DNA of 64,000 bases from Temnothorax longispinosus (taxonomy: Eukaryota; Arthropoda; Insecta; Hymenoptera; Formicidae). Made by a program: the position numbers and the translations under genes. How positions within the stretch are numbered: the stretch's first letter is position 1; each line of letters begins with the position of its first letter. Shown here piece by piece: positions 10,785 to 21,380 of the stretch. The notes below the pieces were generated by a model that was not told where the DNA came from, made no database searches, and was given only the letters and a program-made list of their open reading frames with translations. The stretch spans positions 1 through 64,000 of the forward strand of contig NW_027270352.1 in assembly GCF_030848805.1 (NCBI RefSeq), in the 5' to 3' direction.

Positions 10785-11030
10785 CTGGCATAGATTTTAT
10801 GCATGGTTGCATTGATGACAAAATTGCTTTATTTTCTAGCGTAGATTTTATGCTTGGTTGCACTAGTGACGAAATTTCTTGGATTTTCTGGCGTAGATTT
10901 TATGCATGGTTGCACTAATGACGAAATTTCTTAATTTTCTGGCGTAGATTTTATGCGTGGTTGCACTATAATTGACGAAATTTCTTGATTATCTGGCGTA
11001 GATTTTGTGCATGATTGCATTAATGATGAA
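10785..11030. repeat. About 5 copies of a 54-base tandem repeat in the MADF gene
   Basis: The unit GGCGTAGATTTTATGCATGG then TTGCACTAATGACGAAATTT recurs with small changes. Read on the - strand it gives repeats of the type QEISSxxVQPxIKSTPEN. One unit carries TAA where others have CAA, which stops the frame. Confidence 0.75.
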
Positions 11031-11672
11031 TTTTCATTAATACTTGGTGATGAAGATAAGATTGAAGATAGGAATGGAGATGAAGATACAGATGATGAAG
11101 ACAACTGTATTGATAATGGTGATAAAGATTTTAACACCTCAGATCGAGCAGAAATGCTGAAAAGATTATAATTATTTATTAGTTTATGTAACATAATTAT
11201 GACTATAAACTAGTAAATATTTTACCATTATTTGTATCTTACAAACAAAAGAATTAAAGCTTTGTTAAATTATTACTAAATGAGTTGTACTCACCTATTA
11301 ATAGTTTCAACTGGCTTACTCTTTTGTAAAATACTTTTAGTTTTTGGCATATCAGAAATAAAATGTGTTCCTCGTGGTATAATGTTTGTATAAGTTCTAA
11401 AAATTAATTATACAATTAATTATAAAACAATTATATTATAAAAAATACCGAGAATACAACAAAAAAAAACATCTATATAACTATTCAGAAATATATACAA
11501 TTAAACTACATATTTACAAGTATATAACGTTAAAATATTATAAATATAGATCAAATCTTGTTAAATTTATATGAATCATATAATTTTATTATATTAAAAT
11601 TAAACAAATTTAAAATAAAAAGAAAGTAAAATAAGTAAAAAAAAATTGTGCAAATTAGAAATTTGCACTTGG

Positions 11673-12290
11673 CTTCCTCATAGAGGAAGTGATGTCTTAA
11701 GATGCTAATACGGCCCTTTGATTGGCTGATGACGCCTTAAGACTATACTTAAGACGATCTTGGATATAAGACCCGACTATGAATACCGGCCTTAAAAAAT
11801 TATATATGAAATAGAAATATAGAAAAGACTGAAGAATACAATAAAATTAAAAAATTTCGGTAAACCTTTTTTTAATAGAAATCGGTAACCTCTTTATTAT
11901 TAACAATTTTTATTAATTCTATTATATTCTTCAGTCTTTTCTACCCCTATTTCATATATAATTCGTTAAGATTTGGTTGATCAGTTCTGGAGTTATAGAA
12001 ATTTCTGTAAATTTGGCACAGACATACATACATACATACATACATACATACATACATACATACATACATACATACACACATACCGACATTTTTTTAAATG
12101 CAATATTTCGACGTTTTAAAACACTCTGAACATATTGACATTAAAAACTCAAAAAACAATCTTTTCTTTGGTTTCTTCTACCCCTATTTTATATATAATT
12201 CTTTTAAGTTTGTTTGATTAGAGCCAACTTTATACGCAATCAAAGGTTCATATATGAATTTACGAAAATAAAGCTTCCTCTATGAGGAAG
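11673..12290. mobile_element. Element bounded by CTTCCTCATAGAGGAAG
   Basis: The self-complementary word CTTCCTCATAGAGGAAG (or its form CTTCCTCTATGAGGAAG) lies at both ends, near 11673-11690 and 12271-12288. A third end of the same family is at 54184-54206. The interior holds a CATA microsatellite followed by a CGACATTTTT block, as the 54 kb copy does with a CA microsatellite. No coding capacity. Confidence 0.55.
12021..12077. repeat. (CATA)n microsatellite
   Basis: About 14 CATA tetranucleotides in a row, ending CACACATA. It lies inside the CTTCCTC-ended element. Confidence 0.95.
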
Positions 12291-12856
12291 CAATAGTTAT
12301 ATATAAAAATAAAAAAGCATGTAATCTAATTTATCTTATAGAAAGGTAATAGAACTTACTTCCTGCTTTTAACAAAGAATCCAAAAATTTCATGTTGTTA
12401 TATAATAAGAACGTAGGTCTTGTAGATGCTCCACTGCCACTTCGGGTTTCTAGTTCTCTTCTTTTCTTTTCACGAGAAAATTTTTCTCTAAGTCTTTGCC
12501 ATTTATTTTGACAATCCGTAACTGTAATTAACAATAAAAAAGATGTTAATAAAAGCAAAGTAAAAAAAGTAAAGAGAAAAATATGTAGTTGATGGCTTAT
12601 GAAATATAAAATTTATAATTTATAAAAATAATAAAAAATTACCTGGTAACTTTAAATATTCAGAAATTTCCATCCATGTACGTTCCTTCTTCTTTGCGTT
12701 TTTAAAATCTGTTGCACTTTTATCATAAAGAAAGGGAAAGTTTTTAACGAGATCTATTAAAACAACATCAGCATCTTCTTCAGCGTCCCCCAATGGCGTC
12801 CCCAAATGGGCGGCCGCCATCTTACCCGGCAATTTGCCTCCGAGCGGGAAATTCAA

Positions 12857-13470
12857 ATGAGTTTAACTGAAACTTACGTTTATGTAACGTTTGTTGCAAT
12901 TATTAATTTAAAAAATTAGCATTATTGATGAAACAAATTATTAAATAGTCCAAATATTACAAGATTTTGTTTAATAAGACAATAATTCTTTATTCAGATT
13001 TTTTAATTCAGAACAAAGATTCCTATTTACGTTGTAATTGCGATATTACAATCAACTTGTCGTGATTCCATTGAGGTATTCCATTGTCGTTCACCTATAT
13101 TAAATTAATTTTTAAAAAATTACCTCAACGTTTAAACAATCAAAATTATGGTTTTACTATAAGGTGATGTCATCACTTTGTGCAGCCTAAATTGTATAGT
13201 CCTCAGAGGAGGTTGAAGAATGACAGTCACCTGAGAAATAAATTAATTGTAAGTTTCATTCTTTTTTATATCAATGTGTAAATAATTTGTGAAGGATGAA
13301 AGGTGATTGCATGCAAAGAAAGATATAAAATTTTGGAAAGAATAACATATAAGAACTCTTTTTATTTCTAAAACAGACATAGATTCTGGATAACATATAT
13401 GAAAATAGAAGAAAAGCAAATAATACAAGGTTTCTTTACATATATATATATATATATATATAAGTTCTAG
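12857..13470. other. AT-rich spacer
   Basis: No recognisable gene. The right terminal repeat of Harbinger element 1 should be here but was not found. A TA microsatellite lies at about 13440-13462. Confidence 0.35.
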
Positions 13471-14506
13471 TTACGCAACGCTCCTTATATGTGCAACCAG
13501 CGGGCCCTATTCTCGAAATCGTGCGATATATATCGTGGACGCTAATTTTCGCACAACCGATGTCGCATGCGTAACGCAAAAGCCACTGATTTATATTCTT
13601 GAAATAAGGTGAAAATTGTAACCCGAAAATTTTCGTACGCGATACTCTCACAGCGTTGCCAGGTTTAAGACAAATATTTGCACCAATTAGAATGCCGCTA
13701 TAACAAGAAATGAAAACTTAACCTTACCTTAACATATAAATCGTACTGTCAGTGTATATATTGCTGCGAATACCTAGAGCAGATTTTTCAAGGCCAAGAG
13801 CCGTGTAATTTCTAATCGGAAAGTTGACTGAAATTTCGTTCAAACGATAATATTCGCATCGTGACGCCGTATTATTCGTGAATAAAATATCGTGAGCTGT
13901 TTTCGTACGTCGAAACCGATTACCGCTTCTGATAGTATATTTATTTTTCTTTTCGCGCGAAACTATCTTAATATAATACTTGTGTGTAAAATACATAAAA
14001 TGGTCTACGAGTATACTATAATTATTTTTTTATTAAAGCAGGATAAAGTTAGAAAATCTTTACATGAAATGCAGCACTCAACTACCGATAAAGAAACTGT
14101 AGTTGGTGCTGACAGAATGATCAAATCGGCCTCGGTAATTAACTATTATTAATATAACAAATTGACGTAGGTATTAGTAAAAGATTTGATCAAAATTACT
14201 TTGTCTATTTATTAAATCTATTTTGTTATTTAGGTTAGGCTATCAGAGAAAATGAACACTAAATTGAGGTCAGGATATATAACTATGGAACAAAAAGAAA
14301 CACTATAGTTGAATTGATGAAACAAAATCCGGAGTTAAAATCAAGCAAATTTTCTTCAACATTTACAACAAAGGATGCACAAAGAATGTGGATAGCACTC
14401 GCTGAAGAACTACATAAAATACCCAACGGAGCTATAAAAGATTGGAAACAATGGAGAAAGGTAAGTAGAGAAGAACATATATTTATAACTTTGTAAGATG
14501 TAACAT

Positions 14507-14628
14507 AGGCTGTGGTCCATTTGATGCTGCAAATGCTTCAAAGCGTTCTTCTTCTCCTTCTTTCTTCATTGAAAGAAAGGAGAAAAGGAATGCTTCAAAG
14601 CATTTGTAGCGTCAAGTGGACCGCAGTC
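14507..14628. mobile_element. Palindromic MITE in intron 1 of the Myb/SANT gene
   Basis: AGGCTGTGGTCCATTTGATG then CTGCAAATGCTTCAAAGC pairs with an inverted copy ending GCGTCAAGTGGACCGCAGTC. About 122 bases, non-coding. Confidence 0.75.
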
Positions 14629-14670
14629 ATAATTGATTCTTGTAATAATCATTTAATTATATATGTAATT

Positions 14671-15113
14671 ACCCAGATAGCAACGTGTCTGCATTGTTGC
14701 TGGCATGTTGCCGACAACATAGTATGTGTTGCTAGCAGAATTGTGGCAACTGAGTCCGCATTTGTCGGCAAGTTGATGCCTTCACGAGATAACCATTTTG
14801 GGTAGCAACTTGCCAGCAACTTGTGCTGCTCTAAAATCGTCTGATTTAAAATTTGAGCTGTTGCTGTCATGTTGCTGTAATAATTCATAGGATCACACAA
14901 TGCTGTCATATTATTGTTAGCAACGCGAAGTAAATTTGATGCTGCTCTCTTGCCGACAAATTGCTGGCAATACATATATCCAATGTTGCCTGCGTGTTGC
15001 TTCAAAATTTAAATTACTCGAAATCAATTGAAGCAAATGTACGGCAAGTTACCAGCATCACAAGCAATCACAGGTTTGTGCAATTTTGCTCAGACACGCT
15101 TCGCTATCTGGGT
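14671..15113. mobile_element. MITE with TIR ACCCAGATAGC
   Basis: The left ACCCAGATAGCAACGTGTCTG word and the right inverted CAGACACGCTTCGCTATCTG then GGT bound about 443 bases. The interior is filled with TTGCTGGCAA- and TTGCCGACAA-like words in both orientations. No coding capacity. Confidence 0.75.
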
Positions 15114-15427
15114 AGTTTAGAAATTTTATTAGTAAGAAAATAATTTTTTTTAAATAGACTTGGCAAGATCTGTGTTCAAAAACAAAAGCAAAACATAGTC
15201 AAATAAGTAAATACATGAAAGGAACAGGTGGTGGCCCTGCTTTATTACCTTCGGAGCAATTAACATCTACGGAACAGCAGGTTTTGGAAACAATTAATGC
15301 AACAGCAATTAGTGGCCTTGATAATATTGCAGAAACGGAAGCAGTATTTGTACGTACTTTCTTTTTTTATACATAATTGTAATGTTAATTATATAATTTT
15401 TCTTTAACTTTGTACATACATATATAG

Positions 15428-15631
15428 CCTTGGCCAAAGGTATTAAGCACCTATATTTTTTCATTTATCTGGAATTCTTTTACCTGTATTGCTTTCTATT
15501 GGTTACCGACATTATACATAAGATTAAACTTTAAACTTATGTATAATGGCGGTAACCAATAGGAAATGATACAGGTAAAAGAATTCCAGGTAAATAAAAA
15601 AAATATAAATGCCTAATATTTCTGGCCAAGC
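15428..15631. mobile_element. Tc1/mariner-like MITE, TIR CTTGGCCA
   Basis: Arms of about 80 bases: CTTGGCCAAAGGTATTAAGC, then CTGGAATTCTTTTACCTGTA, then TATTGGTTACCG, and the inverted copy with about 10% differences. The terminal TTGGCCA motif with TA-rich flanks resembles Tc1-like termini. It sits in intron 2 of the Myb/SANT gene. Confidence 0.7.
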
Positions 15632-16167
15632 TTATATTATCTATTTGTTAAATATAATTTTGTTTATAGGAATATGAAGGTGTAGAATACTTGGATGAGT
15701 ATCAAGAAATATCAGATTCTGAAGGTCCTGAAGCAACGGTTGTGGAGGCAATGAGTACGAATAATAATGAGGCTACAACGTGCAATATGCAAAATTCTTC
15801 TACAAAGAATCAAATAATGATTGTCGTAAATAAAGAGAATAAAGTAATGGCTACTAATAACAAAGAAAATAGAAATAAAATCGTTAAAAATACACCTATG
15901 ACAGAGAGGAACACAAAAACATGTAACACAAAACAAGGACATATTAAACAAAATGAACCACACAAACAAACAGTAGCAAGCCATAGATTTGAAAAAACAA
16001 TGGAATATACTAATGATTTAGTAGGCCTAACAGCAAAAGATCAGCAGATGAGAAAGAAATATTATAGGAAAAAATTAAAATTAATGTTAAGAGATGTAAC
16101 AATAAAAGAAAGAATGGCAACTGCATTAGAAAATATATCTAATGTTTATCCGTTTATAAAAGACTAA

Positions 16168-16652
16168 TTTTCAAGTTGTGATTTTCAAAGACTTCATATC
16201 TTTTATTTGTGTTTATGATTTAAAAGATTATTTTTATTTTTATGTATACTACTATATCAATATTAATTTGTGTTACTGTACTACTAATACTTGCCCGTTG
16301 GGCCTTATACTTGCTAATTATCATAATTATTACTATTACTATATATTATATTGTCATACTCATAATACTAAAATAATAATACTGTGAAAACAATTTGTGA
16401 TACTAGAGTATTATAAATGAAAAGTTCCTATTTTTTGTTACTTTGGGTGCAATAAGGTAACTTATATAAGTACATAAACTTTCAAAACCTTATTAACTTT
16501 TACTTTTTGTTTTTATTTTATACTTTTATAATGTAAAACGTTATAAGGTTATATACATATATAGATATATGAGATTATGTATTACGTTGACATTTGTATC
16601 ACTTTAGACATGTGTTAATAAATAATACACATATTTTAAGTAAAATGTATTA
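16168..16652. other. Spacer between converging genes of Harbinger element 2
   Basis: AT-rich, about 485 bases between the two stop codons. It presumably holds both polyadenylation regions (several AATAAA-like words on both strands). No gene. Confidence 0.5.
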
Positions 16653-18377
16653 TTATATGTAAGTAAACATATTTTGAATCAGTAATCTTCGCAAATTTCT
16701 TCCTGCAACAAGCTCTGGATTAATACGGTTCCGTTCTACATTTTCATTTACATTATCATTAATATCTAATCCAAAATCAAAATCATAATCTTCTGGGCAC
16801 AGTAGTGGTACATTTTCTTGAATGCACATGTTATGTAATACTACACAAGAATTAATTATACGCGATGCTACATCTGGTTTATAATGCAATACCCTATGTT
16901 TCAATAAACAGCGGAAACGCATTTTCAATAAACCATTTGTCCTTTCTATAAGAGATCGGATTCGTCGATGTGCTATGTTATAGTGATCTTCAGAAGAGTT
17001 TGGTTCAGCATTCATGACAGGTGTCAATAACCAGGGTCTTAAGGCACATCCAGAATCACCTAGAACATAAAACAATCAGTCAAGATTAAACATTTCATAT
17101 ATTAATGATGTTATCATTCCTTTCAATAACTATTAAAGTAATTAGAATGTATTAAACACAAAAATGTTAATATATTTATACTTACCCAAAAGATAAAAAG
17201 TACGTCTCCGATTGTGTAATTGTCTCAAAATTGGTAAAAAGTTGCAATTATTCCAAATATAGCTATCGTGAGTACTTCCTGGATATTTTGCATTTACATG
17301 AATGATTTTCATATCACTGTCACATATCTAAAAAATATATGTAATTATTATACGCACATATAATTTATACGGTCATACAGTTAGCATCTGCGGTTCCATA
17401 TTTGATATTAACAATTTATCCAGTATATAAAATTTATTTTACAAATTTATAGCTACATTATGCGTTAGTAACTTACCAGTTATACATTAATGGAATGGTA
17501 ACCTTTCCTGTTTACGTATATATATTCAGGAAATAATGGATGATGTGTAGGAGGTGCAACGATTGCTACATGGGTACAATCAATGCATCCAATAATTCCT
17601 GGGAATTGATATTTCTCCCAAAACCTGTATAAAAGAAAATAAATTGCTTAATAATTTTTATTCAACATTAATTGATAGTTACATTCTTCGAATATAAATC
17701 TATATATAAGTATTGCTTATAAAAAATTGTTTCTTTATTTTTTAAAAATCTGTTATTTTAATTTAGATGTAAAAATAGAAATAAGATAGAAGACTTTTTA
17801 TAATATAAATTATCATTAATAAAATAATTAATACTATATTTATTTAAAAAATATTTACCCATCTCTTATACGTTTAACTTCTTCTAAAGTTGAAGGGCAT
17901 TTAACCCATCTATTTAATACTTCTGGTTGATTCAAAGCTTTCGTCACATTTTTAATGCATCTGCTCACAGATGGTTGGCTAACAGCTGAATTAATGTTGT
18001 ATCCTATGTCTGTCTGGTAACTGCCAAATGCCATAAAGCGTAGAGCTGTTACAACCTATAGTAAAAAATTAATTTAATAAATATTGTGTAAATGGTACAA
18101 CATTTAAACAATCATATACAAGAAACAATTTAATAATTTTATTTACCTGTGTGTTTATATCTAATGCTGATAATCGTCTTGGTTGTTCATTAATATATTC
18201 CGACACAATATTACTGATATCTTCAGCTGTTCTTTTATTTACTCTGTATAATCGGATAAAATCCTTATTGGATAACTCGAAAGGATCATTTCTTGCATGA
18301 AATAATCGCCTAACTACTGCTCCTCCTTCAACTTCTTCGAGAAGACGAATTGCTTCTAAATTTATTAAATTTTGCAT
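16653..18377 (-). pseudogene. PIF/Harbinger transposase (HARBI1-like), element 2
   Basis: Five exons join by GT-AG introns: 18147-18377, 17859-18055, 17477-17624, 17186-17337 and 16653-17059. The product of about 375 residues has the Harbinger layout: VTALRFMAFGSYQTDIG, GCIDCTHVAI (first D), ICDSDMKIIHVNAKYPGSTH, LGDSGCALRPWL (second D), and HRRIRSLIERTNGLLKMRF (E). All three catalytic acids are present. An in-frame TAA at 17480-17482, where the family has a codon such as CAA (GYHSINV[stop]L), breaks the frame, so the copy is probably inactive. It converges on the Myb/SANT gene of the same element. Confidence 0.8.
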
Positions 18378-20142
18378 GTTCCAATAAATCTGTGAAAAAT
18401 AGATTACGTGCAATACTCAACGAACTGCTAGGTTATACTTCGCGTGAGCACGAACATGAGCAAACATGAGGTTCGACACCGAATATAGCACTAAATGTGT
18501 TTTTTTTTACCTAATTTACACCAATCTTTCTTATAAACAATATATAAAACGAAATCTGCTGTAAGCTATCAACCAACCACACAACTGACACAACGTGTTA
18601 AAAGCTATACATTGCCCGCGTTACCTCAATTTCGTATGCGAGATTTCGTATCGACTGGTCTGACCCATTCGATACCAAATATACGATATTTATCGTATAC
18701 GAGGTACTTGTGAAAATTCGAGAATATAAATTTACTGCGACATGCGATATTCTAGTAACATTCGTGAAATATCGTATGCGATATTTTTCGAGAATAGGGC
18801 CCACCAAGACCATTTCTCGATTCTTATAGTGTTTAACATTGCGACCAGTTTGACGACTAGTACATATCTTAGTTAAAGCATTCATTCTTATTTCTAAATA
18901 CTCTTTGATAATTAACTTTGATAATAAAAATACATGGCCAGAGAGTTCTTCAGTCGTATCATCAAATATATGAGTATTTAAATCAGGAAAAAGATTACTC
19001 CTAGAATCTGATAAAAATTCTCTCAATATCTTTGAGCACAACATAGCACCAAATTGAGGCTCAGTTGGAACTTTACCTTTAATGCAGTTTATTGCCCTTC
19101 TAAACAACTTCTCTGTCGCTAAAGCTAGTGTATATACGCCTAACGATGGAGGTATCAAATTACCCCTGCTTTTAGTCACAATTAATCTCAAAGCATTTTT
19201 ATGCGATAAATACTCTGTAGCATCATCTGAATAATTAGTTTCAATATTGTTCTTAAGACTAGGTTCAATATCACAACACATAAGAGCTCCACGACATGTT
19301 TCACATTTAATTCTCGTCCAAACTTTACGAACTACATAGCCACATATGTAAGCAATAGCATTCTGTGAAAAACCACTCAGTAGTTCTGGTAACTCGCAAT
19401 TAGTTTTACTCGCGCTAGAACTATTTCTTACCTTGGTAACCATTCCTTTGCAATTCTGCTGTAAAACTGCACGAAAAGTCGTGCACTAACTTTCGGGCAG
19501 ATAATGCGTTTTCTATTTCCAACTTTGACTATTTTTCTGTTGGCAGAAACTTGCTCTCGTCGTAGTGCAACAGAATTGTGGAAGATATGTGTATGCATTT
19601 ACATATAGCAGAATAGTGCAAGAAATGTGGCAGATGCTTGCACAAATCGCAGTGCAACATAATCGCGCCAGATTTGTAGCAGCGCCTACTGCTACCCATA
19701 GAACACAAAATATTTTTAAAATATTTTTTAGAAAGATTAAAATAATTTACAAAAATATTTTTTATATTTATAGCACCGCAGTGGTGTTGGGTAAGCCTTG
19801 CGTTGTATTGCTAGCGAAGATTGTCGCGAATGTCATGATTTTGCTTCGCGCTTCGCCGGAGGCCTGCTTATATTAGATCCCAACTGAAATTTACTTGCGA
19901 GTTAGTTTTACTATTATGCGCCGCCTAGCGGCATTGTTGCAAACTAGCACATACAGCAGAATTCAACAAGAATTACGGCAGCTAGATGCTTGCGTAAGAA
20001 GTAGAGCAGCAGAAATACAAATGATTTTGGCAGAAATAAACAAAACAAGGCAAATGAGAGCTCGTTCGCGACGATGGACGGGCGACAGTAATAAAATATT
20101 ACAAATTCAACAAATTGAATAAAATATATATAATAAAGTAAA

Positions 20143-20173
20143 CGTTTCGGTCCTTGGTTTGGACCCTCCTCAG
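20143..20173 (-). ncRNA. Hammerhead-ribozyme-like motif, left arm
   Basis: Read on the - strand: CTGAGGA, then a hairpin GGTCC...GGACC, then GAAAC. This fits the conserved CUGANGA - stem II - GAAA core of hammerhead ribozymes, with one extra G before stem II. A short helix III of one C-G pair and a GTT cleavage triplet follow, as in the minimal hammerheads known from Penelope-like elements. Activity is not shown. Confidence 0.55.
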
Positions 20174-20465
20174 TACATATAGCTGGTCGAGTGAAATGCA
20201 GTGGTCACAAGTAGTCAAAAATGCAGTTATTCCGCTCTCCGATTATGAGAGTGTGGATCTCGTATCCTCAACGTGACTATTACCTTAATTCCATAAAAAG
20301 AAATAAATTAACCAAATATATATAGTCATACCTTAAAAAGTGATCACAAGAGTTACCTGACAGTCAAATTTATAACATATACGACACCATCTCTCGTAAT
20401 ACAATAAGTATTACGCGGCATTTTTTACTACTTGTGACCACTGCATTTCACTCGACCAGCTATAT

Positions 20466-20504
20466 GTACTGAGGAGGGTCCAAATCAAGAACCGAAACGT
20501 TTAC
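20466..20504 (+). ncRNA. Hammerhead-ribozyme-like motif, right arm
   Basis: GTA, then CTGAGGA (20469-20475), a stem II hairpin (GGGTCC and GAACC, one mismatch), GAAA (20494-20497), CGTT, then TAC. The core CUGANGA and GAAA elements are complete. GTA/TAC could form a three-pair helix I, and cleavage would fall after GTT at 20501. It is the inverted twin of the motif at 20143-20173. Confidence 0.55.
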
Positions 20505-20602
20505 TTTATTATATATATTTTATTCAATTTGTAATATTTTATTACCGTCGCCCGTCCATCGTCGCGAACAAGCTCTCATTTGCCTTGTTTTGTTTATTTA
20601 TC

Positions 20603-20995
20603 GTTATTGAGAGCGTTATCGTTATTTTGGTAGAATATACCGTACATCTGATTTATCAATCAAACATTTTTCGAAATTCGTAACGCCAAAATGGACCGTA
20701 CGTATAACCTACATCTCACACAGCACGAAGCTATAACAGTTTCACAATCTCCACTTAACTTACAGTAATTATTTCTATAAATATTTATAACATAAATTAA
20801 AAACAACTTTAATAATATTGATGATAATTATTTACACTTTATTTTAAAATATTTATTATAATCTTTTAGATACTTTTATTTTCCGGACATTATAATATTT
20901 ACAAAATATTCAACGTATATATTTTCAAAATATTTAATCTTTTTTATAAATATTTTATAAATATTTTATAAATATTTTGTGTTGTCTGGGAGTTT
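20603..20995. other. AT-rich stretch
   Basis: Includes a run of TTTATAAATATT repeats near 20935-20985. No gene. Confidence 0.4.
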
Positions 20996-21380
20996 AGCGC
21001 GCTCGGCTGTTCTCTTTCTGACGGGCAGATGCTTACACGCTTTTTTCGCATTTCTGTCACTCGGATCTATACGGCAAAAACAACAATTTAAGCGACATTA
21101 TACACTTGTGAAATTTTGCTGCAAATATGTTTCAAGAGTCTAACACACTCGACTGCTCTTTTTCTCACGGGCAGATGATTGCACGTTCTTTTCACGTTTC
21201 TGCCGGTCGGATTAGAGAAAGGTCGGATCTGTACGGCAAAAACAACAATTTAAGCGACATACACTTGTGAAATTTTGCTGCAAATATGTTTCAAGCGTCT
21301 AGCACACTCGACTGCTCTTTTTCTCACGGGTAGATGCTTGCACGTTCTTTTCACGTTTCTGCCGGTTAGATCTGTACTCA
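20996..21380. repeat. Tandem repeat, about 2.5 units of 150-165 bases
   Basis: The unit contains CACTCGACTGCTCTTTTTCT, CACGGGCAGATGCTTGCACG, GTTTCTGCCGGTCGGAT and CGGCAAAAACAACAATTTAA. Copies start near 20997, 21137 and 21300. The middle one has a short insert (AGAGAAAGGTCGGAT). Confidence 0.8.

Larger units (their letters stand above)
10595..12856 (-). pseudogene. MADF/BESS protein of Harbinger element 1
   Basis: Exon 1 (12643-12856) encodes a MADF start (LIDLVKNFPFLYDKS, then KKERTWMEISEYL). Exon 2 (12360-12521) continues DCQNKWQRLREKFSREKKRR, a clear MADF second half. Exon 3 (11295-11396) and exon 4 (from 11156) encode a Ser-rich linker. The last 43 codons (10595-10723) carry a BESS-like end, DDVFGSTIAYQLRKIEEPRK, before a TGA. 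MADF-BESS proteins are the DNA-binding partner of PIF/Harbinger transposases. An in-frame TAA at about 10931, inside a tandem-repeated stretch, and an unresolved phase at the exon 2/3 join mark it as decayed. Confidence 0.65.
14252..16167 (+). pseudogene. Myb/SANT-like partner protein of Harbinger element 2
   Basis: Exon 1 (14252-14460) encodes MKQNPELKSSKFSSTFTTKD then KDWKQWRK. Exon 2 (15158-15349) continues TWQDLCSKTKAKHSQISKYM then KGTGGGPALLPSEQ. Exon 3 (15670-16167) is acidic, then Lys- and Asn-rich. This is the Myb/SANT DNA-binding protein of Harbinger elements, which assists the transposase in binding DNA. The opening codons (ATG at 14252, ITMEQKETL) are 62 bases from the MKQ codon, so one frameshift separates them. 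The two introns hold three MITEs. A start at the second ATG would avoid the frameshift. Confidence 0.7.
13500..18802. mobile_element. PIF/Harbinger element 2
   Basis: Both ends are GGGCCCTATTCTCGAAA in inverted orientation (13502 and 18802). Subterminal similarity extends inward (GTCGCATG and ATTTATATTCT[TC]GAA on both sides). ACCA occurs next to each end (13496-13499, 18803-18806), with an extra GC on the left, so the exact duplication length is uncertain. It encodes a Myb/SANT partner on + (14252-16167) and a transposase on - (16653-18377). It sits inside the C-terminal end of the THAP/P gene. Confidence 0.85.
20036..20602. repeat. Palindrome with two inverted hammerhead-like motifs
   Basis: The left arm (20036-20218) and right arm (about 20415-20602) are inverted copies of about 180 bases, including AAACAAAACAAGGCAAATGA, GATGGACGGGCGACAGTAAT and CGAGTGAAATGCAGTGGTCA. 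The arms resemble inverted terminal repeats of Penelope-type retroelements, because each carries a hammerhead-like core next to an ACGTTTCGG word. Arm differences are few. Confidence 0.75.
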
